Origin: Xanthomonas sp. XNM01
GTDB taxonomy: Bacteria > Pseudomonadota > Gammaproteobacteria > Xanthomonadales > Xanthomonadaceae
DNA length: 64,000 bases
Assembly (NCBI RefSeq): GCF_014851915.1
Contig: NZ_JACVAP010000002.1
Coordinates: 248,001-312,000 of the forward strand
Direction: 5' to 3'
The translations under genes and the position numbers were made by a program. The notes under the pieces are model-generated. The model worked only from the letters and a program-made list of their open reading frames with translations, was not told where the DNA came from and did not search any database. Positions 40,920 to 52,285 of this stretch are shown here, piece after piece (positions within the stretch are counted from its first letter, which is position 1; each line of letters starts with the position of its first letter).

Positions 40920-41672
40920 ATGCGCCGCAGGATCGTCGCAGGGAACTGGAAGCTGCATGGCACGCGCGCCTTCGCCACCGCGCTGGTGCGCGATATCGCC
41001 GACGGAATGCCGGCCGACGGCGCCGAGGTGGTGATCCTGCCGCCGCTGCCCTACCTGGGCGACCTGATCGAGGACTTCGAGGACCGGCCCATCGCCTTCG
41101 GTGCGCAGGACGTCAGCAGCAATGAACAGGGTGCCTACACCGGCGAGGTCTCGGCCTCGATGCTGGTCGATGTCGGCGCCCGCTACGGGCTGGTCGGCCA
41201 CTCCGAGCGGCGCCAGTACCACGGCGAGAGCAGCGAACTGGTCGCGCTCAAGTTCCAGGCGGCCATCCGGGCCGGCCTGCGCCCGATCCTGTGCATGGGC
41301 GAGGGCCTGGAGCAGCGCGAGCAGGGCCTGACCGAACAGGTGATCGCCAGCCAGCTCGCGCCGGTGCTGGCGCGGGTAGGGGTGGCTGCCTTCGCCGACG
41401 CGGTGCTGGCCTACGAGCCGGTCTGGGCGATCGGCACCGGGCGCAGCGCGACGCCGGAGCAGGCCCAGGCGGTCCATGCATTCATCCGTGGTCAGATCGC
41501 TGCGCAGGATGCTAGAATCGCCGATTCCCTGCCCATCCTGTACGGTGGCAGCGTGAAGCCCGACAATGCCGCGGCGCTGTGCCAACAGCCGGACGTGGAT
41601 GGCGGGCTGATCGGTGGCGCCTCGCTGGTGGCCGCGGATTTCCTGGCCATTGTCCGGGCGGCGCGGAGCTGA
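40920..41672 (+). CDS. tpiA: Triosephosphate isomerase
   Basis: Interconverts dihydroxyacetone phosphate and glyceraldehyde-3-phosphate. The 250-residue protein has the substrate lysine in RRIVAGNWKLHG, catalytic His in LVGHSERRQYHGES, catalytic Glu in VLAYEPVWAIGTGRSATPEQ and the phosphate loop LYGGSVKPDN. The ATG at 40920 begins directly before the first motif. tpiA-secG-tRNA-Leu-nuoA is the family gene order. Confidence 0.98.
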   Translation: MRRRIVAGNWKLHGTRAFATALVRDIADGMPADGAEVVILPPLPYLGDLIEDFEDRPIAFGAQDVSSNEQGAYTGEVSASMLVDVGARYGLVGHSERRQYHGESSELVALKFQAAIRAGLRPILCMGEGLEQREQGLTEQVIASQLAPVLARVGVAAFADAVLAYEPVWAIGTGRSATPEQAQAVHAFIRGQIAAQDARIADSLPILYGGSVKPDNAAALCQQPDVDGGLIGGASLVAADFLAIVRAARS

Positions 41673-41693
41673 CCGGCTATCGAGACGACAGCG

Positions 41694-42134
41694 ATGCTGA
41701 TGCTGATCCTGAATTTGGTGTACGTGGCGGTCGCGATCGCCATGATCGTGCTGATCCTGCTGCAGCGCGGTGCCGGCGCCGCTGCCGGCTCCGGTTTCGG
41801 TGCGGGTGCATCCGGTACCGTGTTCGGCGCGCGTGGCGCGTCCAACTTCCTGTCCAAGAGCACCAAGTGGCTGGCGGTGGTCTTCTTCGGCATCAGCCTG
41901 TTCATGGCCTGGTATGCGACGCACAGTGCGCGCCCGGTCGTGCAGCAGGATCTCGGGCTGATGGGCCAGGCCGCCCAGGTCGCCCCGCAGCAGCCGGCCG
42001 CCGCGCCGGGCGAGCTGGCCGTGCCGCCGCCGACCGCACCTGCCTCGGAAGTGCCGGCGGCAGCCCCGTCCGCACAGGATGTCGAGGTTCCGGCGCAGGA
42101 ATCGCAGCCGGAGGCTGTGCCGCCGGCGCAGTAA
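41694..42134 (+). CDS. secG: Preprotein translocase subunit SecG
   Basis: A two-helix partner of SecYE that aids protein export. The 146-residue protein shows LNLVYVAVAIAMIVLILLQRG, the loop GAGAAAGSGFGAGASGTVFG, ARGASNFLSKSTKWLAVVFF and a second helix. It has a 60-residue Ala/Pro-rich C-terminal tail (QQPAAAPGELAVPPPTAPAS onward), longer than Escherichia SecG. It lies 21 bases after tpiA and is followed by tRNA-Leu. Confidence 0.96.
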   Translation: MLMLILNLVYVAVAIAMIVLILLQRGAGAAAGSGFGAGASGTVFGARGASNFLSKSTKWLAVVFFGISLFMAWYATHSARPVVQQDLGLMGQAAQVAPQQPAAAPGELAVPPPTAPASEVPAAAPSAQDVEVPAQESQPEAVPPAQ

Positions 42135-42138
42135 CGCG

Positions 42139-42144
42139 TACAAT
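42139..42144 (+). promoter_or_regulatory. Possible -10 box upstream of tRNA-Leu
   Basis: TACAAT followed by GCGCGCC, 35 bases before the tRNA. Co-transcription with secG is an alternative, since no clear -35 is seen. Confidence 0.35.
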
Positions 42145-42178
42145 GCGCGCCGCGCCGGCCATCGGCGCACAGTTTTTT

Positions 42179-42263
42179 GCCCAGGTGGCGGAATTGGTAG
42201 ACGCACTACCTTGAGGTGGTAGCGACGAGAGTCGTAGGGGTTCGAGTCCCCTCTTGGGCACCA
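42179..42263 (+). tRNA. tRNA-Leu(GAG)
   Basis: An 85-nt cloverleaf with encoded CCA. The acceptor stem GCCCAGG pairs with CTTGGGC, the anticodon stem-loop ACTACCTTGAGGTGGTAG carries GAG, there is a long variable arm as in leucine tRNAs, and the T arm has GTTCGAGTCCC. It reads CUC/CUU. Position between secG and the NADH dehydrogenase operon matches other proteobacteria (leuU). Confidence 0.97.
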
Positions 42264-42300
42264 GCAGTACCTGGACCGGCGCATGCGGGTCCGGGCCGCA

Positions 42301-42326
42301 AGAAGCCCGCTTCGGCGGGCTTTTTT
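42301..42326 (+). terminator. Intrinsic terminator after tRNA-Leu
   Basis: AAGCCCGC-TTCG-GCGGGCTT followed by a T tract to 42326, 38 bases after the tRNA. It separates the tRNA transcript from the nuo operon. Confidence 0.92.
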
Positions 42327-42372
42327 CATGGTTACAGCGGGAGTCCGGGCGATCCGGGTCGCGGCGTAAGCG

Positions 42373-42402
42373 TTTACTCAGGTGAGCGCCAGCCGCTACA
42401 AT
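42373..42402 (+). promoter_or_regulatory. Probable nuo operon promoter
   Basis: TTTACT (42373-42378) and TACAAT (42397-42402) are 18 bases apart, between the tRNA-Leu terminator and nuoA. It would give a leader of about 185 bases, which holds no gene or recognised riboswitch. Confidence 0.5.
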
Positions 42403-42591
42403 TCCGCTGCTGTGCACCCTCGGTGCATGGCGAATCCGGTGCAGGCGGTTGCGCAGCACCCCTGGCGTCGCAGCCGCGGATCTCCATCCGCCCCGGTGAC
42501 GGGCCAGAAAGAACGTGGCGGTCGGCGGCATGTCCGTGCGAGCGCTAACCCAAGCCTGGCCCCGCCGGGCAGAGGCAAGAGAGAACCGCAC

Positions 42592-42948
42592 GTGCTGGCC
42601 CAATACCTGCCGACCCTGTTGTTCCTGATCGTGGCCACCGGTATCGGCGTTGCGCTGATCATCGTCGGTCGCGTCCTTGGTCCACGCCAGCCCGACGCGC
42701 AGAAGCTCTCGCCGTACGAGTGCGGCTTCGAGGCCTTCGAGGACGCGCGCATGAAGTTCGACGTGCGCTACTACCTCATCGCGATCCAGTTCATCGTCTT
42801 CGACCTGGAAATCATCTTCATCGTGCCGTGGACGCTCGTGTTCCAGGACCTGGGCGCGCGCGCGCTGGTCACCATGGGCCTGTTCGTCGGCATGCTGTTC
42901 CTCGGTTTCATTTACGTTTGGAAGAAGGGAGCGCTCGAATGGGAGTGA
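42592..42948 (+). CDS. nuoA: NADH-quinone oxidoreductase subunit A
   Basis: A membrane-arm subunit of respiratory complex I near the quinone site; 118 residues with three membrane helices. The conserved loop [22 protein letters not shown] carries the usual acidic and cysteine residues, followed by [17 protein letters not shown] start at the GTG at 42592 ([17 protein letters not shown]), which directly precedes the first helix. It overlaps nuoB by 10 bases. Confidence 0.97.
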   Translation: MLAQYLPTLLFLIVATGIGVALIIVGRVLGPRQPDAQKLSPYECGFEAFEDARMKFDVRYYLIAIQFIVFDLEIIFIVPWTLVFQDLGARALVTMGLFVGMLFLGFIYVWKKGALEWE

Positions 42949-43511
42949 TCCAGACCCTGGACCGGTTGATGACCAACCCGATCCCGGAAGGGCGGGTCGA
43001 CGACATCCTGCGTCCCGAAGGCGAGAACCCGCTGCTGGAGAAGGGTTACGTCACCACCAGCGTCGACGCCCTGGTCAACTGGGCCCGCACCGGTTCGATG
43101 TGGCCGATGACCTTCGGCCTGGCCTGCTGCGCGGTCGAGATGATGCACGCCGGCGCCGCACGCCTGGACCTGGACCGTTACGGCGTGGTGTTCCGCCCGT
43201 CGCCGCGCCAGTCCGACGTGATGATCGTCGCCGGCACCCTGGTCAACAAGATGGCCCCGGCGCTGCGCAAGGTCTACGACCAGATGCCGGACCCCAAGTG
43301 GGTCATCTCGATGGGCAGCTGCGCCAATGGCGGCGGCTACTACCACTACTCGTACTCGGTGGTCCGCGGCTGCGACCGCATCGTGCCGGTCGACGTGTAC
43401 GTGCCGGGCTGCCCGCCCACGGCCGAAGCGCTGGTCTACGGCATCCTGCAGCTCCAGAAGAAGATCTGGCGCACGCAGACCGTGGCCAAGCAGAACACCA
43501 TCGCCCGTTAA
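42939..43511 (+). CDS. nuoB: NADH-quinone oxidoreductase subunit B
   Basis: Carries cluster N2, the last [4Fe-4S] centre before quinone. 190 residues with tandem cysteines in [20 protein letters not shown], then [20 protein letters not shown] and [20 protein letters not shown], all four ligands present. It overlaps nuoA and precedes nuoC by 28 bases. Confidence 0.98.
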   Translation: MGVIQTLDRLMTNPIPEGRVDDILRPEGENPLLEKGYVTTSVDALVNWARTGSMWPMTFGLACCAVEMMHAGAARLDLDRYGVVFRPSPRQSDVMIVAGTLVNKMAPALRKVYDQMPDPKWVISMGSCANGGGYYHYSYSVVRGCDRIVPVDVYVPGCPPTAEALVYGILQLQKKIWRTQTVAKQNTIAR

Positions 43512-43539
43512 ACCCCTTTCCGGAAGACGCCAAGCCCTC

Positions 43540-44292
43540 ATGGCCGAGCCAGCTGCCTCCTTCGCCCAACGACTGCGCGCCCGTTTCCCCGGCGCCGAAG
43601 TCACCGTGGCCGAGCCCCGCGGTGAAGTGACCCTGGAGGCCGACGCCAGCGACTGGCTGGCGACCTGCCAGGCCCTGCGCGACGAACTCGGTTTCGAACA
43701 GCTCAGCGCGCTCAGCGGCGTCGACTATCTCGGCTACGGCAGCGACGAGTGGGATACCGGCGACGTCTCGTCCGGTGGCTTCAGCCGCGGCGTGGAAGGC
43801 AAGACCGCCGGCCGTCTGGCCTGGGGCGAGCGGCCGACCGAGCAGGGCGGCGAGCAGATCGTCGCCACCGAGGTGCCGGTGCGCCGCTTCGCCGCCGTCG
43901 CCCACCTGATGTCCTATGCGCACAACCAGCGTCTGCGCGTGCGCTGCTATGCGCCCGACGACGCACTGCCGGTGGTGCCCTCGGTGACCGGCCTGTGGCC
44001 GGGCGCGAACTGGTTCGAGCGCGAGGCGTTCGACCTGTTCGGCATCGTCTTCGAGGGCCATCCGGACCTGCGCCGGATCCTGACCGACTACGGTTTCGTC
44101 GGCCATCCGTTCCGCAAGGACTTCCCGCTGATCGGCAACGTCGAAGTGCGCTACGACGAAGAGCGCAAGCGCGTGGTCTACGAGCCGGTGACCTCGGTCG
44201 AACCGCGCGTCAACGTGCCGCGCGTGATCCGCGACGACGCACGCTACCAGACCGCCGCGGGTGAAGCCGCGCAACGTGAGGCCGCCAAGTGA
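43540..44292 (+). CDS. nuoC: NADH-quinone oxidoreductase subunit C
   Basis: The 30-kDa peripheral-arm subunit, 250 residues. The C-terminal signature is present: [41 protein letters not shown] roughly 40-residue acidic/glycine-rich stretch ([20 protein letters not shown]) interrupts the N-terminal domain, as in other Xanthomonadaceae NuoC. It is separate from nuoD (no fusion) and overlaps it by 4 bases. Confidence 0.97.
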   Translation: MAEPAASFAQRLRARFPGAEVTVAEPRGEVTLEADASDWLATCQALRDELGFEQLSALSGVDYLGYGSDEWDTGDVSSGGFSRGVEGKTAGRLAWGERPTEQGGEQIVATEVPVRRFAAVAHLMSYAHNQRLRVRCYAPDDALPVVPSVTGLWPGANWFEREAFDLFGIVFEGHPDLRRILTDYGFVGHPFRKDFPLIGNVEVRYDEERKRVVYEPVTSVEPRVNVPRVIRDDARYQTAAGEAAQREAAK

Positions 44293-45596
44293 GCGCCCAG
44301 ATCCAGCAGGCCCACGAGGGCTTCGCGGCACCTGCAGCAGGCAAGCAGGAAATCCGCAACTACACGATGAACTTCGGCCCCCAGCATCCGGCCGCGCACG
44401 GTGTGCTGCGCCTGATCCTGGAGATGGACGGCGAGACGATCATGCGCGCCGATCCGCATATCGGACTGCTGCACCGCGGCACCGAGAAGCTGGCCGAGTC
44501 CAAGCCGTTCAACCAGTCGATCGGCTACATGGATCGTCTGGACTACTGCTCGATGATGTGCAACGAGCACGCCTACGTGCGTGCGATCGAGACCCTGATG
44601 GGGATCGAGGCGCCGGAGCGCGCGCAGTACATCCGCACGATGTTCGACGAGATCACCCGCATCCTGAACCACCTGATGTGGGTCGGCTCGAACGCGCTCG
44701 ATCTCGGCGCGATGGCAGTGTTCCTGTATGCGTTCCGCGAGCGCGAAGAGCTGATGGACGTCTACGAGGCGGTCAGCGGCGCACGCATGCACGCGACCTA
44801 CTACCGTCCGGGCGGCGTGTACCGCGACCTGCCGGACCGGATGCCGAAGTACAAGGAGTCGCCCTGGCACAAGGGCAACTCGCTGAAGCGCTTCAACGAG
44901 GCCCGCGAGGGCTCGCTGCTCGACTACATTGAGCATTTCACCCGCACCTTCCCGGCGCGCGTGGACGAGTACGAGACCCTGTTGACCGACAACCGCATCT
45001 GGAAGCAGCGCACCGTCGGCATCGGCGTGATCACGCCGGAGCAGGCGCGCGCCTGGGGCATGACCGGCGCGATGCTGCGCGGTTCGGGCATCGCCTGGGA
45101 CCTGCGCAAGAAGCAGCCGTACGCGAAGTACGACGCGGTCGACTTCGACATCCCGGTAGGCAAGGAAGGCGACTGCTACGACCGCTACCTGGTCCGCATC
45201 GCCGAGATGCGCCAGTCCAACCGCATCATCAAGCAGTGCGTGGACTGGCTGAAGGCCAACCCCGGTCCGGTGATGATCCAGAACTTCAAGGTCGCCCCTC
45301 CTCGCCGCGAGGAGATGAAGGACGACATGGAAGCGCTGATCCACCACTTCAAGCTCTTCTCCGAGGGCTACTGCGTGCCGGCTGGCGAGACCTACGCCGC
45401 GGTCGAGGCGCCGAAGGGCGAGTTCGGCTGCTACCTGGTGTCCGACGGCGCCAACAAGCCGTTCCGCGTGCACCTGCGTGCTCCGGGCTTCGTGCACCTC
45501 TCGTCGATGGACGAGATCGTGCGGGGCCACATGCTTGCCGACGTCGTGGCGATGATCGGTACCTATGATCTTGTGTTTGGTGAGGTGGATCGATGA
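44289..45596 (+). CDS. nuoD: NADH-quinone oxidoreductase subunit D
   Basis: The 49-kDa subunit that lines the quinone cavity with NuoB; 435 residues. Visible: [69 protein letters not shown] and, at the end, [20 protein letters not shown]. Quinone-site His and Tyr residues are kept. Overlaps nuoC and nuoE by 4 bases each. Confidence 0.98.
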   Translation: MSAQIQQAHEGFAAPAAGKQEIRNYTMNFGPQHPAAHGVLRLILEMDGETIMRADPHIGLLHRGTEKLAESKPFNQSIGYMDRLDYCSMMCNEHAYVRAIETLMGIEAPERAQYIRTMFDEITRILNHLMWVGSNALDLGAMAVFLYAFREREELMDVYEAVSGARMHATYYRPGGVYRDLPDRMPKYKESPWHKGNSLKRFNEAREGSLLDYIEHFTRTFPARVDEYETLLTDNRIWKQRTVGIGVITPEQARAWGMTGAMLRGSGIAWDLRKKQPYAKYDAVDFDIPVGKEGDCYDRYLVRIAEMRQSNRIIKQCVDWLKANPGPVMIQNFKVAPPRREEMKDDMEALIHHFKLFSEGYCVPAGETYAAVEAPKGEFGCYLVSDGANKPFRVHLRAPGFVHLSSMDEIVRGHMLADVVAMIGTYDLVFGEVDR

Positions 45597-46120
45597 AGGC
45601 CACCGGTAATTTCGAGAACGCCCGCAACGTCGACCCGATGGTCGTCCTGAGCGACGACACGCGCGCGCATATCGACCACTGGTTGACCAAGTTCCCGTCC
45701 GACCGCAAGCGGTCGGCGGTGCTGCAGGGGCTGCATGCGGCCCAGGAACAGAACAAGGGCTGGCTGTCGGACGAGCTGATCGTCGGCGTGGCCAAGTACC
45801 TGGACCTGCCGCCCGTGTGGGCTTACGAGGTCGCCAGCTTCTACTCGATGTTCGAGACCCAGCCGGTGGGGCGCAACAATGTCGCCTTCTGCACCAACAT
45901 CAGCTGCTGGCTCAACGGCGCCGAGGATCTGGTCGCGCATGCCGAGAAGAAGCTCGGCTGCAAGCTGGGCGAGTCGACCGCCGACGGCCGCGTCTACCTC
46001 AAGCGCGAGGAAGAATGCGTCGCTGCGTGCTGTGGCGCGCCGGTGGTCGTGATCAATGGCCATTACCACGAGAAGCTGACCACCGATGAGGTGGATACGC
46101 TGCTCGACGGACTGAAGTGA
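45593..46120 (+). CDS. nuoE: NADH-quinone oxidoreductase subunit E
   Basis: A thioredoxin-fold subunit with the [2Fe-2S] cluster N1a, part of the NADH-oxidising module; 175 residues. Four cysteine ligands lie in [15 protein letters not shown] and [19 protein letters not shown]. The helical N-terminal domain contains [20 protein letters not shown]. Ten bases separate it from nuoF. Confidence 0.97.
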   Translation: MKATGNFENARNVDPMVVLSDDTRAHIDHWLTKFPSDRKRSAVLQGLHAAQEQNKGWLSDELIVGVAKYLDLPPVWAYEVASFYSMFETQPVGRNNVAFCTNISCWLNGAEDLVAHAEKKLGCKLGESTADGRVYLKREEECVAACCGAPVVVINGHYHEKLTTDEVDTLLDGLK

Positions 46121-46130
46121 GCGACTGACC

Positions 46131-47501
46131 ATGGCGCATCACACCAAGATTTCCGAGGGCTACGGCCCGGTCGGCCCGGCACCGAAGGAGCACCAGGCGG
46201 TCTACACGACGCTGCACTTCGACAAGCCGTGGTCGTACGAGAACTACCTGAAGACCGGCGGCTACCAGGCGCTGCGCAGGATCCTGACCGAAAAGATCCC
46301 GCCGGCGGACGTGATCGAGATGGTCAAGCAGTCCGGCCTGCGCGGCCGTGGCGGCGCGGGCTTCCCGACCGGCCTGAAGTGGAGCTTCATGCCCAAGGGC
46401 GACATGCAGAAGTACATCCTCTGCAACTCGGACGAGTCCGAGCCGGGCACCGCCAAGGACCGCGACATCCTGCGCTACAACCCGCACGCGGTGATCGAGG
46501 GCATGGCGATCGCCTGCTACGCCACCGGCTCGACCGTGGGCTACAACTACCTGCGCGGCGAGTTCCACCACGAGCCCTTCGAGCATCTGGAAGAGGCCAC
46601 GGCCGAGGCGTACGCCAACGGCTGGCTGGGCAAGGACATCCTCGGCAGCGGCGTGGACATCGACCTGTACAACGCGCTGGGCGCGGGCGCCTACATCTGC
46701 GGTGAGGAAACCGCGCTGATGGAGTCGCTGGAAGGCAAGAAGGGCCAGCCGCGGTTCAAGCCGCCGTTCCCGGCCAACTTCGGCCTCTACGGCAAGCCGA
46801 CCACGATCAACAACACCGAGACCTACGCCTCGGTGCCGGCGATCGTGCGCAACGGCGCCGAGTGGTTCATGAACCTGGGCAAGCCCAACAACGGCGGCTG
46901 CAAGATCTTCTCGGTCTCCGGCCACGTCGCCAGGCCGGGCAATCACGAAATCCGTCTGGGCACGCCGTTCTCCGAACTGCTGGAGCTGTGCGGTGGCATG
47001 CGTCCGGGTCGCAGGATCAAGGCGGTGATCCCGGGTGGCTCCTCGATGCCGGTGCTGCCGGGCGAGACCATGATGGGTCTGACCATGGACTACGACAGCA
47101 TCCAGAAGGCCGGCTCCGGCCTTGGTTCCGGTGCGGTCGTGGTGATGGACGACACCACCTGCATGGTCCGCGCCTGCCAGCGCATCGCACGCTTCTATTT
47201 CAAGGAAAGCTGCGGCCAGTGCACCCCGTGCCGTGAAGGCACCGGCTGGATGTACCGCATGCTGACCCGCGTGGCCGAGCACAAGGCCACCCTCGAGGAC
47301 CTGCAGACGCTGCGCGCGGCCGCCGGCCAGATCGAGGGCCACACCATCTGCGCGTTCGGCGAAGCCGCCGCGTGGCCGGTGCAGGGCATGCTGCGCCACT
47401 TCTGGCACGAATTCGAATACGCGATCGTGAACAAGCGCTTCCTCGTCGACGACGAGCGCGACGGCACGGTGGTCCGTTCCAACCTGGAGGTGGCCGCGTG
47501 A
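46131..47501 (+). CDS. nuoF: NADH-quinone oxidoreductase subunit F
   Basis: Binds NADH and FMN and holds cluster N3; 456 residues. Seen: [20 protein letters not shown] (FMN/NADH site), [40 protein letters not shown] and the cluster ligands [15 protein letters not shown] plus a distal cysteine in [14 protein letters not shown]. The stop overlaps the nuoG GTG by 4 bases. Confidence 0.98.
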   Translation: MAHHTKISEGYGPVGPAPKEHQAVYTTLHFDKPWSYENYLKTGGYQALRRILTEKIPPADVIEMVKQSGLRGRGGAGFPTGLKWSFMPKGDMQKYILCNSDESEPGTAKDRDILRYNPHAVIEGMAIACYATGSTVGYNYLRGEFHHEPFEHLEEATAEAYANGWLGKDILGSGVDIDLYNALGAGAYICGEETALMESLEGKKGQPRFKPPFPANFGLYGKPTTINNTETYASVPAIVRNGAEWFMNLGKPNNGGCKIFSVSGHVARPGNHEIRLGTPFSELLELCGGMRPGRRIKAVIPGGSSMPVLPGETMMGLTMDYDSIQKAGSGLGSGAVVVMDDTTCMVRACQRIARFYFKESCGQCTPCREGTGWMYRMLTRVAEHKATLEDLQTLRAAAGQIEGHTICAFGEAAAWPVQGMLRHFWHEFEYAIVNKRFLVDDERDGTVVRSNLEVAA

Positions 47502-49747
47502 GCGCGCAGCCCGTCAACCCGAACCTGCCGCCCGACCACGTCACCATCTTCATCGACGGCGTCGAACTGGCCGCGCCGAAGGGATCGATGATCATCCAGG
47601 CGGCGGACAAGGCCGGGATCCCGATCCCGCGCTTCTGCTACCACGACAAGCTCTCGATCGCCGCCAACTGCCGCATGTGCCTGGTCGACACCGAGGTCGG
47701 CGGCCGCGGCGCGCCCAAGCCGTCGCCGGCCTGCGCGACCCCGGTGATGGATGGCCTGAAGGTCTTCACGCGCAACGACAAGGCGCTGAAGGCCCAGCGC
47801 AACGTCATGGAATTCCTGCTGATCAACCATCCGCTGGACTGCCCGATCTGCGATCAGGGCGGCGAGTGCGAGCTGCAGGACCTGTCGCTGGGCTATGGCC
47901 GCTCGGTCAGCCGTTTCCAGGAACGCAAGCGCGTGGTGCCGGACGAGGACATCGGTCCGCTGGTCGCCACCGAGATGACCCGCTGCATCCAGTGCACCCG
48001 CTGCATCCGCTTCACCGGCGAGATCGCGGGCACCTACGAGCTGGGCGGCATGTACCGTGGCGAGAACCTGCAGATCGGCACGTTCGACGGCAAGCCGCTG
48101 ACCACCGAGCTGTCGGGCAACGTCATCGACGTGTGCCCGGTCGGCGCGCTGACCAACAAGGTGTTCCAGTTCCGCGCCCGTCCGTGGGAACTGACCGCAC
48201 GCGAGTCGCTGGGCTACCACGACGCGATGGGCTCGAACCTGTTCGTGCACGTGCGCCGCGGCGAAGTGCTGCGCACCGTGCCGCGCGAGAACGAGGCGGT
48301 CAACGAGTGCTGGCTGTCCGACCGCGACCGCTATTCGCACCAGGGCCTGTACGCTGCCGACCGCGCCACCGTGCCGATGCGCAAGATCGACGGCGAGTGG
48401 AAGGAAGTGAGTTGGGCCGATGGCTTGGCTGCCGCCACCGAGATCCTGAAGGCCAACCGCGGCGACGCGCTGGGCGTGCTGGCGCATCCGTCCACCTCGA
48501 ACGAGGAGGGTGGGCTGCTGGCGACTCTGGCCGCCGAGCTGGGCAGCACCAACATCGACCACCGCATCGGCAACCGCGATTTCTCCGATGCCGCCGTGGC
48601 CGAGCCGTTCGGGCTGCCGCTGGCCGAGATCGAGGATGCCGACGTCGTGGTGCTGCTGGGCACCAATCTGCGTCACGAACTGCCGCTGCTGCATGCCCGT
48701 CTGCGCAAGTCGCAGACCAAGCGCAACGCCCGCATCCACGTGGTCAACCCGGTCGACTTCGACTTCACCTTCGCGGTGGCCGGCAGGCAGATCGTCGCAC
48801 CGTCGCGCTTTGCCGAGGCGCTGTCCGACGCCGGCCTGCGCGATGCGGCCAAGGGCGCGAGCCGTGCGGTGCTGATCGTCGGCGCCATCGCCGAGAACCA
48901 CCCGCAGGCCGCCGCGATCCGCGCCGCCGCGCGTGGCTTCGCCGAGGCTACCGGCGCCACGCTGTGCCGCATCCCGCAGGGCGCCAACGCGCTCGGCCTG
49001 GCCAAGGCCGGCGTGCTGCCGGCCGGTCGCGACGTGGCCGGCATGTTCGCCGAGCCGCGCAGCGCCTACGTGCTGTACGGCATCGAGCCGGGCCTGGATT
49101 TCGCCGATACCGCCGCCGCGCTGAAGGCGCTGAACGCGGCCAAGGTCGTGGCGTTCAGCCACTACGCCTGCGAGTCGACCCGCGCCACCGCCGACGTGAT
49201 CCTGCCGATCGGCGCGCTGCCGGAGATCGAGGCCACCCTGACCAACCTCAACGGCGTCGAGCAGCTCGCGTATGCGGCCGGCAAGCTGCCGGGCCAGGCC
49301 CGTGAGGGCTGGCGCGTGCTGCGTGCGCTGGGTGGCGAGCTCGGCCTGGCCGGTTTCGAGTTCACCGATCTGGCCGGCGCCCGCGCGATGTCCGAAGGCG
49401 GCCGCAAGGTCCAGGTCAGGGCGGGCGCCGCTGCCGCGGTCCAGGCCGAGGGTCTGGAACTGGCGGTGACCCCGGCGATCTACCGCACCGATGCGGTCGT
49501 GCGTCGTGCCGCCGCGCTGCAGGCGCACCCGTTGAACGTTGACGCGCGCATCGCGCTGCACCCGGCCGACGCGGCCGGGCTCGGCGTGGCCGAGGGCGGC
49601 GTGGTCAAGGTCCGTGCCGGCGACGGCACCGCGACCCTGCCGGTGGTGATTGACAGCCATGTCGCGCAGGGCGCGGCGTGGATCGAGAGCGGCCACGGTG
49701 CCACCGCACCGCTGGGCGCAGGCCGTGTCGAGGTGGTGAAGGCATGA
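47498..49747 (+). CDS. nuoG: NADH-quinone oxidoreductase subunit G
   Basis: The largest peripheral subunit, 749 residues, carrying several clusters. N-terminal [2Fe-2S] ferredoxin domain ([20 protein letters not shown]), the His/Cys cluster region ([20 protein letters not shown]), two-cluster segment ([29 protein letters not shown]) and then a molybdopterin-oxidoreductase-like domain that is not catalytic in complex I. I use the GTG at 47498, overlapping nuoF. I did not see the extra CxxCxxxC motif of the N7 cluster. Confidence 0.97.
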   Translation: MSAQPVNPNLPPDHVTIFIDGVELAAPKGSMIIQAADKAGIPIPRFCYHDKLSIAANCRMCLVDTEVGGRGAPKPSPACATPVMDGLKVFTRNDKALKAQRNVMEFLLINHPLDCPICDQGGECELQDLSLGYGRSVSRFQERKRVVPDEDIGPLVATEMTRCIQCTRCIRFTGEIAGTYELGGMYRGENLQIGTFDGKPLTTELSGNVIDVCPVGALTNKVFQFRARPWELTARESLGYHDAMGSNLFVHVRRGEVLRTVPRENEAVNECWLSDRDRYSHQGLYAADRATVPMRKIDGEWKEVSWADGLAAATEILKANRGDALGVLAHPSTSNEEGGLLATLAAELGSTNIDHRIGNRDFSDAAVAEPFGLPLAEIEDADVVVLLGTNLRHELPLLHARLRKSQTKRNARIHVVNPVDFDFTFAVAGRQIVAPSRFAEALSDAGLRDAAKGASRAVLIVGAIAENHPQAAAIRAAARGFAEATGATLCRIPQGANALGLAKAGVLPAGRDVAGMFAEPRSAYVLYGIEPGLDFADTAAALKALNAAKVVAFSHYACESTRATADVILPIGALPEIEATLTNLNGVEQLAYAAGKLPGQAREGWRVLRALGGELGLAGFEFTDLAGARAMSEGGRKVQVRAGAAAAVQAEGLELAVTPAIYRTDAVVRRAAALQAHPLNVDARIALHPADAAGLGVAEGGVVKVRAGDGTATLPVVIDSHVAQGAAWIESGHGATAPLGAGRVEVVKA

Positions 49748-50835
49748 ACGAGCTGCTGATCAACGCGGTCGGTCCGCTGCGCGAGTGGTTCTATGGGCTC
49801 GGCGAGCTCGGTCCTGCGCTGTGGATCGTGCTGAAGATCCTGACCGTGGCGATGCCGGTGATCATCTCGGTCGCGTTCTACGTGGTCTGGGAGCGCAAGC
49901 TGATCGGCTGGATGCACGCGCGCCACGGGCCGATGTACGTGGGCATGGGCATCTTCCAGGCCTTCGCCGACGTCTTCAAGCTGCTGTTCAAGGAAGTCAT
50001 CCAGCCGGCCAGCGCGCACAAGGCGATGTACATCATCGCGCCGTTGATCGTGCTGGCGCCGGCGTTCGCGGCATGGGCCGTGGTGCCGTTCGACTACCAG
50101 CTGGTGCTGTCCAACGCGAATGCCGGCCTGCTGTACCTGCTGGCGATGACCTCGCTGGGCGTGTACGGCGTGATCCTGGCCGGCTGGGCATCCAACTCCA
50201 AGTACGCGTTCCTCGGTGCGATGCGCTCCGCCGCGCAGGTGGTCAGCTACGAGATCGCGATGGGCTTCGCCCTGGTCGGCGTGCTGATCGCCGCCGGCAG
50301 CCTGAATCTGACCGACATCGTGATGGCGCAGGCCGGCGACTCGGGCTTCTTCGAGTGGTTCTGGCTGCCGCTGTTCCCGCTGTTCATCGTCTACTGGGTG
50401 TCCGGCGTGGCCGAGACCAACCGCGCGCCGTTCGACGTGGTCGAAGGCGAGTCGGAGATCGTGGCCGGTCACATGGTCGAGTATTCGGGTGCGGCGTTCG
50501 CGCTGTTCTTCCTGGCCGAATACGCGAACATGATCCTGGTCAGCTTCCTGATCGCGCTGTTCTTCCTAGGTGGCTGGCTGAGCCCGATCCAGGGCTGGGT
50601 GACGGCGGACGTGTCGCCCTGGATCGACTGGATCTGGAAGGGCGGCTGGCCGTGGCTGCTGGTCAAGGTGTTCTTCTTCGCCAGCGCCTACATCTGGTTC
50701 CGCGCCAGCTTCCCGCGCTACCGCTACGACCAGATCATGCGTCTGGGCTGGAAGGTCTTCATTCCGCTCACCATCGTCTGGATCGCGGTCACCGCGCTGA
50801 TGGCTTTCTTTGGCGTGTTCGAGAAGGGCGCCTGA
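49744..50835 (+). CDS. nuoH: NADH-quinone oxidoreductase subunit H
   Basis: The membrane subunit that connects the quinone cavity to the proton pumps; 363 residues, about eight helices. Signatures are [20 protein letters not shown] near the first helices, [34 protein letters not shown] (conserved acidic loop) and [20 protein letters not shown]. The ATG overlaps the nuoG stop by 4 bases. Confidence 0.98.
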   Translation: MNELLINAVGPLREWFYGLGELGPALWIVLKILTVAMPVIISVAFYVVWERKLIGWMHARHGPMYVGMGIFQAFADVFKLLFKEVIQPASAHKAMYIIAPLIVLAPAFAAWAVVPFDYQLVLSNANAGLLYLLAMTSLGVYGVILAGWASNSKYAFLGAMRSAAQVVSYEIAMGFALVGVLIAAGSLNLTDIVMAQAGDSGFFEWFWLPLFPLFIVYWVSGVAETNRAPFDVVEGESEIVAGHMVEYSGAAFALFFLAEYANMILVSFLIALFFLGGWLSPIQGWVTADVSPWIDWIWKGGWPWLLVKVFFFASAYIWFRASFPRYRYDQIMRLGWKVFIPLTIVWIAVTALMAFFGVFEKGA

Positions 50836-50839
50836 TCCG

Positions 50840-51328
50840 ATGAACAAAGTCGTCCATTACTTCAAGAGCCTGCTGCTGCTGGAGCTGCTCCAGGGCCTCG
50901 CGCTGACGTTCCGGTACCTGTTCCGTCCCAAGTACACGCTGATGTACCCGATGGAGAAGTTCCCGCAGTCGCCGCGCTTCCGTGGCCTGCACGCGCTGCG
51001 CCGTTATCCCAACGGCGAAGAGCGCTGCATCGCCTGCAAGCTGTGCGAAGCGGTCTGCCCGGCGCTGGCCATCACCATCGATTCGACCCGGCGCGAGGAT
51101 GGCACCCGCCGCACCACGCGCTACGACATCGATCTGTTCAAGTGCATCTACTGCGGGTTCTGCGAAGAGAGCTGCCCGGTGGATTCGATCGTGGAGACGC
51201 ACGTGATGGAGTACCACTTCGAGAAGCGCGGCGAGAACGTCGTGACCAAGCCGCAGCTGCTGGCCATCGGTGACCGCCTGGAGGCGGAGATCGCCGAGCG
51301 CCGCGCCGCCGACGCCGCTTTCCGCTGA
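50840..51328 (+). CDS. nuoI: NADH-quinone oxidoreductase subunit I
   Basis: A ferredoxin-like subunit with clusters N6a and N6b, 162 residues. Two full motifs: [20 protein letters not shown] and [20 protein letters not shown]. The N-terminal amphipathic helix ([20 protein letters not shown]) docks on the membrane. The start at 50840 lies four bases after nuoH. Confidence 0.98.
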   Translation: MNKVVHYFKSLLLLELLQGLALTFRYLFRPKYTLMYPMEKFPQSPRFRGLHALRRYPNGEERCIACKLCEAVCPALAITIDSTRREDGTRRTTRYDIDLFKCIYCGFCEESCPVDSIVETHVMEYHFEKRGENVVTKPQLLAIGDRLEAEIAERRAADAAFR

Positions 51329-51335
51329 GGACGTC

Positions 51336-51983
51336 ATGGACTGGGTCAAGATCGCTTTCTACGCCTTCGCCACCGTCGCCGTCGTTTCGGCCGGTGCGGT
51401 GATCAGTGTGCGCAACCCGGTGAACGCCGTGCTGTGCCTGATCCTCACCTTCTTCTCTATCGCCTGCACCTGGCTGCTGGTCGGTGCCGAGTTCCTCGGC
51501 GTCGCCCTGATCCTGGTGTATGTCGGCGCAGTGATGGTGCTGTTCCTGTTCGTGGTGATGATGCTGGACATCGACGTCGCCGCGCTGCGCCAGGGCTGGG
51601 TCAAGTTCCTGCCGGTCGGCGTGGTGGTGGCCGTGGTGATGCTGGTGCAGATGCTGACGCTGATCGGCGTGCGCGCGCGCTCGGCCTCGCCGTTCCCCGA
51701 CAATGCCGCATCGGCCGCTGCCGACGTCTCCAACACCAGGTGGCTGGCCGAGCGCCTGTTCACCGATTTCATCCTGCCGTTTGAGTTCGCCGCGGTGATC
51801 CTGACCGTGGCGGTCGTGGCCGCGGTGATGCTGACCCTGCGCAAGCGGACCGGCATCAAGACGCAGAACCCGTCCGAGCAGTCGCGGGTCAAGGCGGGCG
51901 ACCGCCTGCGCATGGTGCGGATGGAGGCGGAAAAGCGTCCTGTCGCCACCGATGCCGCGGCCGAAGGGGAGGGCAAGGCATGA
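51336..51983 (+). CDS. nuoJ: NADH-quinone oxidoreductase subunit J
   Basis: A membrane subunit of the proton-translocating arm, 215 residues, five helices. The helix-3 signature [20 protein letters not shown] with its pi-bulge region is kept. The C-terminus has a basic/acidic tail ([20 protein letters not shown]) longer than in Escherichia. Overlaps nuoK by 4 bases. Confidence 0.96.
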   Translation: MDWVKIAFYAFATVAVVSAGAVISVRNPVNAVLCLILTFFSIACTWLLVGAEFLGVALILVYVGAVMVLFLFVVMMLDIDVAALRQGWVKFLPVGVVVAVVMLVQMLTLIGVRARSASPFPDNAASAAADVSNTRWLAERLFTDFILPFEFAAVILTVAVVAAVMLTLRKRTGIKTQNPSEQSRVKAGDRLRMVRMEAEKRPVATDAAAEGEGKA

Positions 51984-52285
51984 TCAGTCTCGGACATCTA
52001 CTGGCGCTTGGCGCCGTGCTGTTCTGCATCAGCCTGGCCGGCATCTTCCTCAACCGGAAGAACGTGATCGTGCTGCTGATGTCGATCGAGCTGATGCTGC
52101 TGTCGGTCAACATCAACTTCATCGCGTTCTCGCGCGAGCTGGGCGACGCGGCGGGACAGATCTTCGTGTTCTTCATCCTGACGGTGGCCGCGGCGGAAGC
52201 CGCGATCGGTCTGGCGATCCTGGTCGCGCTGTTCCGTACGCGGGGCACGATCAACGTCGCCGAGGTCGATTCGCTGAAGGGCTGA
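51980..52285 (+). CDS. nuoK: NADH-quinone oxidoreductase subunit K
   Basis: A three-helix membrane subunit of 101 residues with the two conserved membrane glutamates ([20 protein letters not shown] and [20 protein letters not shown]). It ends VAEVDSLKG, as in the family. A 175-base gap, unusual in this operon, separates it from nuoL. Confidence 0.97.
   Translation: MISLGHLLALGAVLFCISLAGIFLNRKNVIVLLMSIELMLLSVNINFIAFSRELGDAAGQIFVFFILTVAAAEAAIGLAILVALFRTRGTINVAEVDSLKG

Noticed and set aside
42403-42591. Riboswitch or leader peptide in the nuo leader
   Set aside because: No conserved riboswitch core or convincing short gene with a ribosome site could be seen in the roughly 185 bases before nuoA.
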